This document shows, piece after piece, positions 58,431 to 64,000 of a stretch of 64,000 nt of DNA. The notes under the pieces were generated by a model that did no database searches, was not told the DNA's origin, and saw only the letters and a list, made by a program, of their open reading frames with translations. Within the stretch, counting starts at the first letter, position 1. Every line of letters starts with the position of its first letter. Position numbers and translations under genes: made by a program. This DNA is from Lucifuga dentata (lineage: Eukaryota; Chordata; Actinopteri; Ophidiiformes; Bythitidae). The stretch is from NCBI GenBank assembly GCA_014773175.1, contig VXCM01001289.1, positions 1 through 64,000 of the forward strand, in the 5' to 3' direction.

Positions 58431-58993
58431 GTAAAGGACCTGGTGTTGCATGTTTGAGTCCAATAAATACAACCTGCATACACGTTACCTTACTGCCAAC
58501 AATTTTCCTAAATCAGCTACTGCATTAGTAAATATTAGATTTGTTTTTCCTACCTTCCAGACTGCCACTGGTTTCAGTTATTTTCAATACGCTATAAAAA
58601 TAAAGTTGTAGAGACTTAAAATATACTTGATATAAGTAGTCCATCACAGCAAACGTGATGTTTTAATATTTTTGTCCACATAACTTTGTTTAACCCAGCA
58701 CAGAGCTGCAAGAAGAAAATGTATGACTCTGCCAGGAAATACAGTCCCAGGAGAAGACGGTTTTTACTGAGAAATTAAAAACGACCATCCCTTCTATGGT
58801 CGGATATATATGTTAGCAGGTGAAACACTAAATTTTAAGGTGACTGCATCACCTGAACATTTGATTTTGAAAGATTAGGAGATGTGATGAAATAAAAGGA
58901 AAACTAAAATATGTGTTGGAACATGGTTGTCAGTCATGTAGGTTGTTATTTTTTGGGCTTAAACTTGCAAAATCACTGGTATGGTCCTTTTAA
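58431..58993. mobile_element. TTAA-family inverted-repeat element, copy 8, next to tut1 stop
   Basis: Begins GTAAAGGACC 45 bp after the tut1 stop codon and ends GGTATGGTCCTTTTAA. Orientation is opposite to copy 1, since the landmark reads as the reverse complement (AATACAGTCCCAGGAG). It contains AATAAA at 58462-58467, the first canonical poly(A) hexamer after the tut1 stop. Confidence 0.82.
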
Positions 58994-59352
58994 GATTTTT
59001 GTGGTTTTCTATATTTTGAGTCAAAGAGCCGTTACTGTGAGATTAATTAATCCCTTTAGAGCGGGTCATGAAAGAGAAGATGTGACGAGCCATCAGTGAT
59101 TATTATAAATGCAGGCTCTGATTGTTTCAGATATTTTTGTAGTTATCGGTTTGTTACCAGATGATGTAGACTTATGTTTCAGACGTGACTTTGTTTTAGT
59201 GAATTTGTGTTTTACGTAATGTTCTTAAATACACCTTTGAAGGGACGTCTCTGCGTTCACAGTATCTGATGCTGAATTAAAAAACAAAATCTTTGTAAGA
59301 CACCGCCTTTTTCAAACAATTATTTATAACGGTCGCCTCGTCTTCAACACAG

Positions 59353-59514
59353 GTGAATTCTACTTTTACATAGCGTCAGAAACGGGATCGGCATCATCGT
59401 CGGCTCTTTGGTTCAACCTGTGGCCCGAGCTGCCAGAAAGAGGCCACCGAGAGCAGCTTTTATCCCGTCAGCTCGTTATTCACACGACTAAGACAGATGA
59501 GAGTAATTACTCAG
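59353..59514 (+). other. Exon-like open block of unknown nature
   Basis: Bounded by CAACACAG and CTCAG|GTAGGC, 162 bp, with one frame fully open (two bases, 53 codons, one base). The translation starts Glu-Phe-Tyr-Phe-Tyr and is Ser/Glu/Leu-rich. No similarity is recognised and the acceptor has a weak pyrimidine tract. A 53-codon open frame is not rare by chance, so a conserved non-coding element is as likely. Confidence 0.2.
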
Positions 59515-60839
59515 GTAGGCAGAACGTTCTATTACAGCGGGACGAGCTGCAGCTGAGGGATGCCCAGAGCTCCCGTGTGCTGATTAACATTATTTATCTC
59601 ACTTTTAAAGGGAAGTACACATGGCTGCGGCAGGTTAGATGAAGTGTTGGAGGTTGAAGACAGCAGGAGGATGAAGAGGTTTGAAATGGCTTACTACATG
59701 TCTCAATATTGATCAAATTGACTTCAGATTGAATACAAATCCAGGTTGTAGCATGGCCCAAGGGCATAAAACATATGATCCAAGAAGTAATTTTTTTAAT
59801 CAAAATAAGTCATGAATAACTGCTCAAAGTATTATTATTTTTTGCCAAATCATCTTAAATCTAAAAAAAAAAAAAAAAAAAAAATGGTCACATGATCTGA
59901 TTTTCCCCTAAAAATATAAATATTTCTTCTATCTTAGCTCTTACTTTGATAAGACGCTCATACCAGCTCTTTCTTCCAGCGTATGTTCTGGTTTTTGTGA
60001 AGATGGCAGCACCTAAGCTGTCCTGGAAAACAATTAGAGATGGTTTCATTGGGTATCAATGACTCACCAATTCCAATTCCATGTAGCTCATTTGCCGCAA
60101 TATTAGCACATTGATTCTGTTTGACCATGCAGCCTAGTCTTCATTTCAGTTCTTCTCAAGGAATGGAAGGGAAAAACATGGAAATTTCATGTTATGTGTA
60201 ATTGGTGTCCATGGGGAAGACATCCTAGGTTGTCTCCCCCTCCCCCCGAGAACCAGCCTTTCTAACATAATATCAGCTAGGTGTAGTTTTTCTAGTCTCT
60301 CGTGATGTATGACTACACTTAGTCAGGTGACCGTTTTGTCACGTTTGGCGTCATCTTGCCAGTTGTTGTGATGCTTTAAGTTTATGCCGCTGCTCCCTTA
60401 GGAATACAGGAATAGAATATGGAGGGTGAGTGAGTAAGATGCTGACAACATGATGCCATTACAGGTATTAAGATCATCAATTTGATGCAGGGATAAGAAT
60501 TTTGACTGCTGTAGTTTGTACAGAATTTCCTCTGAATCAAATAATCTGCCCTCCCTGAGCACTCTAACACCCTTTTTTGCCGTTCAATGAAGTTACCCGA
60601 GGCTGCTCAAAGCCAGCTTGCTCATAAACACATATATCAAGTGGAAGGATATGGGAGTAATTGGTCAGCTCTGCTTTCCAGAAAAGACAAATGGTCTAAA
60701 TGATGCTGCTGTTGGCAGAATAGCTTTAGTGCTCCGGGGGAGTGAGACAGGGTGAGAGAATCATGAGGCATCGCTGTTTCAGCAACCAGATGAGATATTC
60801 TGCTCCTGAAAGGACTTCATGCCTGCATGTGTGTGTGCA

Positions 60840-60925
60840 GTGCCGGGTTCTAGAGATATTGGTGCCACAGATACCGATTTCTGGCTTTATAGTAAGATAG
60901 TTAGATTACTCAGAAACTTCTGAAA
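60840..60925. repeat. Dispersed repeat, second copy of 46985-47115
   Basis: Shares the CTAGAGATATTGGTGCCACA and CTTTATAGTAAGATAG blocks with the mki67 intronic copy. Confidence 0.5.
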
Positions 60926-61118
60926 CAAATTTGACAGAATTTGCTGGAAGGGTGGGGCAGGTCCAGGGAAGATTCCGGATCCAGAGGTGGATTGAGGAAT
61001 TTTTAAAATGCGATTCCATTCCGTTTTGGATATTTTTATCAAATCTTCATTTTGGATATTTTTTATCAATTTTCAGTAATACACCAATCACAATGAAAAC
61101 AAGAAGGCATAGAGTGTA

Positions 61119-61392
61119 TACCTCCACCAAGGCCAACAAAATCCCCCACATCCTTAGACAGCATGCTAAATTTCATTGAAATTTATTAGCATTAATTTTT
61201 TTAGACTAAAAACTTCTTTTGGATCCAGAATATGATCTGGATCATCTCCAAAATTGAATAACTTCTTTCTCTCAACATTATATATCTGTTTTGTTCAAAT
61301 TCAAACTTTTATCCAAATCCATCCATAACTTTTTGAGATATTCTGCTAACAAACAATCAAATGCTGGTGATCACATGACCTTGGTGGAGGTA
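61119..61392. repeat. Dispersed repeat with inverted TACCTCCACCAAGG ends
   Basis: Starts TACCTCCACCAAGGCC and ends ACCTTGGTGGAGGTA, reverse complements of each other. Interior sequence (CCACATCCTTAGACAGC, TTTCATTGAAATTTATT, TTTTTGAGATATTCTGCTAA) resembles a repeat widespread in fish introns. A further isolated GGCCTTGGTGGAGGTATG end sits at 61690-61707, so the unit may extend that far with an insertion. Confidence 0.6.
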
Positions 61393-61484
61393 AAAAGCAG
61401 GCATATTTATTATCAATAGATAGCTTGGATCCTCAGTTGCTTTATTATGATCAATAAAGTTATCAAGTTTTAGGCATAGCAGTT

Positions 61485-61545
61485 AGCACAGTTGCCTCAA
61501 AACAAGAAGGTCTTGGGTTTGAATCCCATGCCTGCCCTGGTACTT
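61485..61545 (+). repeat. tRNA-like SINE remnant
   Basis: CAGTTAGCACAGTTGCCTC resembles a tRNA A box region and GGGTTTGAATCCC a B box, about 35 bp apart, followed within about 50 bp by a T-rich tail. No cloverleaf can be closed, so it is a SINE head rather than a tRNA gene. Confidence 0.5.
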
Positions 61546-62649
61546 CCTGTGTTCTTTTTCCTTTTTTTTTTTTCCCATCCTACTAGTTAGGATAAGTCAA
61601 ATGCAGAGGAGAGATTTCACTATAGAAGTGTGCTTAGCAAGTTGCACAGATTAAGTTATTAGAAAGCCTAATTTTGTTGAGGCTTGTTCGGCCTTGGTGG
61701 AGGTATGAGCTCCTTCCAGTATTTGAAGTGTCTGCTTTGGCCAGACTGGCTCACAGCAGGAAATATGTCATTGTTTGGCCTCTGGTCGTTCTGCGGCTTT
61801 CTGACTCACGGATTATCGCACTGGTGGTGGGCACTCATCAAGCGCCCATTTACTCTCCTGTGTCGCTCTGAACTGTGCAAACAGACCCGGCTGCAGGAAA
61901 GCACTCTGTTCATATTAGCAGCTCCCCCACTCTTCAGATAAGGCTAAATAAAAACGCATCATCATTTCCCCCGTTCTGTCTGCGCCGGCAGGAAGGAGTC
62001 TGACATTCTCCTGGGAGATAGCTCTTAAACAAGAATAGGTGTGTGCGTGTGTTTGTGTGTGTGATCTTCCTTTAGTAATTGGAGTAGGCATGTGTCGGAC
62101 AAATGGAAATGAAAAATGGTTTACTCTCTAAAGTAAATATGGAAGTTCAAGAGAAAAGCTTTTAGCCTGCATATTTCCAATATTCTGCATTTCACAAGAA
62201 GTAAAGTTATGCAAACTACATTCCTTACCCCCCCCCAAAAAAAAGTCAGAAGTGACATGAAAACCAGCATCAGCAGGAAAAAGTTGGTCTTACTGAATAA
62301 GATGACAGAAAGTTTGGGAAACTCGTGGCCTCCTGTTGGCACTATTATCTCGGCCTTCAGACGATCATGTCCTCTGCAGGAGCCCAAGCTGATCTTCAGG
62401 AGTACATTAGCTGGAGTTTATTGGCCCGTGAAAACGTTGACTGTCTGCCCTTTTTCTTATCTGGGGCTGTTACTTTCTCCATGTTTACCTGCGAGCACCG
62501 GTGAAGCAAATGAGTTTGTCATGTGCATATTGTTGTTTCTTGCCATTGACTTTTATAGCCTGTAGAGAAGCCGGAGAGGTTATTACTGAAGGAAGAATTA
62601 GCAGGATGTTCAAAAAAGCCACTGTTACACTGCGGGAAATGAGTGGTTT

Positions 62650-63295
62650 TTAAAGGACCATACTGGCCATTTTGCATGTTTGAGCCTAATATATTCAATT
62701 TTCATACATGTAAGGTTACTGACAATCATTTCCCAAAGCATACTACTGGAATGGTGAATTAAGATTTTGTCCTACCTTCCAGACCGCCATTGGTTTCAGT
62801 TCATTCTGGTACACTATTAAAATCAACTTGGTGATACTTGAAACATTCTTGGGATAGGTAATCCATCATCGTGAACAACACTTTCTTTTTTTGAAGTTTT
62901 GTAATTTTAGCATTTAAATGCAATAAAAACGTGGAGTGAATGTATGTCTCCACCAGGGAATATAGTCCCAAAAGAAGACCTGTGTTTATTGAAAAANGGA
63001 GTGAATGTATGTCTCCACCAGGGAATATAGTCCCAAAAGAAGACCTGTGTTTATTGAAAAATGTAAATGACTGTGACTTCATAAGGCTGCGTAACTATTA
63101 GCAGGCAAAACATCAATTTTTAAGGTGGATGTATCACTTGAATATTTGATTTTGAAAGATTAAGAGATTTTGCGAAATATCAAGAAAGCTGAAATACGGT
63201 TTTATCCTTTGGGAAATGATTGTCAGTAATGTAATATGTATGAAAATTGAATATACAGTATTATGCTCAAACATGCAAAATGGGTGGTCCTTTAA
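62650..63295. mobile_element. TTAA-ended inverted-repeat element, copy 9
   Basis: TTAAAGGACCATACTGGCC at the left, GGGTGGTCCTTTAA at the right. It is the reverse orientation of copy 1 and of the same ATCCATTTTGC subtype. Its apparent length of 646 bp drops to about 581 when the artefact at 62933-63061 is removed. Confidence 0.85.
62933..63061. other. Assembly artefact: 64-bp duplication around N
   Basis: 62933-62996 equals 62998-63061 with N at 62997, inside an inverted-repeat element. Confidence 0.88.
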
Positions 63296-63339
63296 GGCAG
63301 AGGATGTATTAATTCAATGAACGGTAGATGATTTATTCA

Positions 63340-63850
63340 TTATTTCAACAGGAGGCTTTTGGTTTTTTCTTTTATTTCAACTCATCAAATTCTTAAAAGC
63401 CACATTTTCCCAATTTAGGTTCCATTTGGCATCACTAAAGCCTTAAATTGAGACGTCAACGGGTGTTATGTAACACGCTAATTGTCACTCAACATCAGTT
63501 TGAATTATGTGGCAGTAATTGCTTAGAAATTGTCCGTGCAATCAATGTGTAATAACACAATCCACTTACTGGCTTTATGGCGTGGTATATATGCTTTAAG
63601 TGCTTGTTTATTGTCAACAGCAGCGCATCTACAGGCTGCCATCCATGATTTGCAACAAAATCACCGCATGTTTTTGACAAGGGCTTAGGGACAAACAAAC
63701 GTCTCAGGCCAAATACAATTTTTCTTTACGACGCTGTAAACAGCACATGAGAGGAATCGTCACGCCGTCCCCGGGGAGTCCAGCAGGACAACATGTAGTG
63801 TGTTGTTAACGCTGCGCGGAGCACTGACAAAACACTCGTGAGAATGAGCT
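63340..63850. other. Non-repetitive block, possible conserved non-coding element
   Basis: No frame, repeat or RNA gene is seen. The sequence is of mixed composition with homeodomain-type cores (TAATTG, CTAATTG, TAATAAC, ATCAATG) at about 63470-63560, and looks unlike the neighbouring repeats. That it is conserved is a guess that only alignment can test. Confidence 0.25.
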
Positions 63851-64000
63851 GTTGCATGAACAAAAGAGAACAAATGTCGCTTCTGATGAGAAAAGAGATC
63901 TTAAATGTTTACGACAGTCAATGAAGTTTGTGTAATGCTTTTTTTTTTTTTTTTTTTTNTTTTTTTTTTTTTTTTTTTTCATCACAGCTACAGAATCAAG

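Larger units (their letters stand above)
58994..62649. other. Intergenic, downstream of tut1
   Basis: No gene recognised. It includes an exon-like open block at 59353-59514, a poly-A run near 59862-59884, the dispersed repeat near 60850, an inverted-end repeat at 61119-61392 and a tRNA-like SINE remnant near 61490. The stretch 61900-62040 is non-repetitive and of mixed composition with no visible function. Confidence 0.5.

Noticed and set aside
61485..61545. A functional tRNA gene
   Set aside because: Only A- and B-box-like segments are present; no acceptor or anticodon stem can be formed.

Overview
The window is nuclear DNA of a ray-finned fish, most likely a percomorph teleost. The three intron-containing genes give fish-type vertebrate proteins, and the non-coding DNA is full of CA/GT and GA/CT microsatellites and short inverted-repeat elements of the kind common in teleosts. 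Eighteen single N characters show it is a draft short-read style assembly.

Three genes lie head to tail on the + strand. (1) 19945-35575: the 3' seven coding exons of a retinoic acid receptor alpha gene (rara; raraa or rarab cannot be decided here). They encode the complete DNA-binding and ligand-binding domains; the exon(s) for the N-terminal A domain are not recognisable and should lie upstream, so positions 1-19944 are probably the 3' part of a very long intron. (2) 40081-50870: a complete 15-coding-exon mki67 gene (Ki-67, 2144 aa) with FHA domain, PP1-docking motif, compressed Ki-67 repeats and a long lysine/arginine-rich tail made by duplication of a large exon. A CCAAT/E2F/CHR-like cluster at 39076-39340 is a credible cell-cycle promoter. 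(3) 52169-58386: a complete 10-exon tut1 gene (U6 snRNA terminal uridylyltransferase / Star-PAP, 792 aa) with C2H2 finger, RRM and an intact catalytic Asp triad. I checked that splice phases are compatible across every joined exon and that both complete genes add up to a multiple of three.

The rest is intronic or intergenic. The dominant structure is a dispersed ~590 bp inverted-repeat element (termini TTAAAGGACCATACC.../...GGTATGGTCCTTTAA, TIR about 90 bp) with nine recognisable copies, one nested inside another, and one starting about 45 bp after the tut1 stop codon where it supplies the nearest AATAAA. A PIF/Harbinger-like MITE (14404-15233), a second small MITE in tut1 intron 7, other dispersed repeats, and a run of exact 11-bp tandem units (26342-26450) are also present. 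Six of the N characters sit between two identical 61-65 bp segments, i.e. unmerged contig ends rather than biology.

The genes do not form a pathway operon; rara is a ligand-controlled transcription factor, Ki-67 a mitotic chromosome-surface protein and TUT1 an RNA 3'-end enzyme. The points most worth a second look are a clean minus-strand exon-like unit inside the upstream rara intron (5266-5390), the duplicated giant exon and shortened repeats of Ki-67, the nested/exapted inverted-repeat family, and the rara-mki67-tut1 linkage, whose human counterparts are on three different chromosomes.
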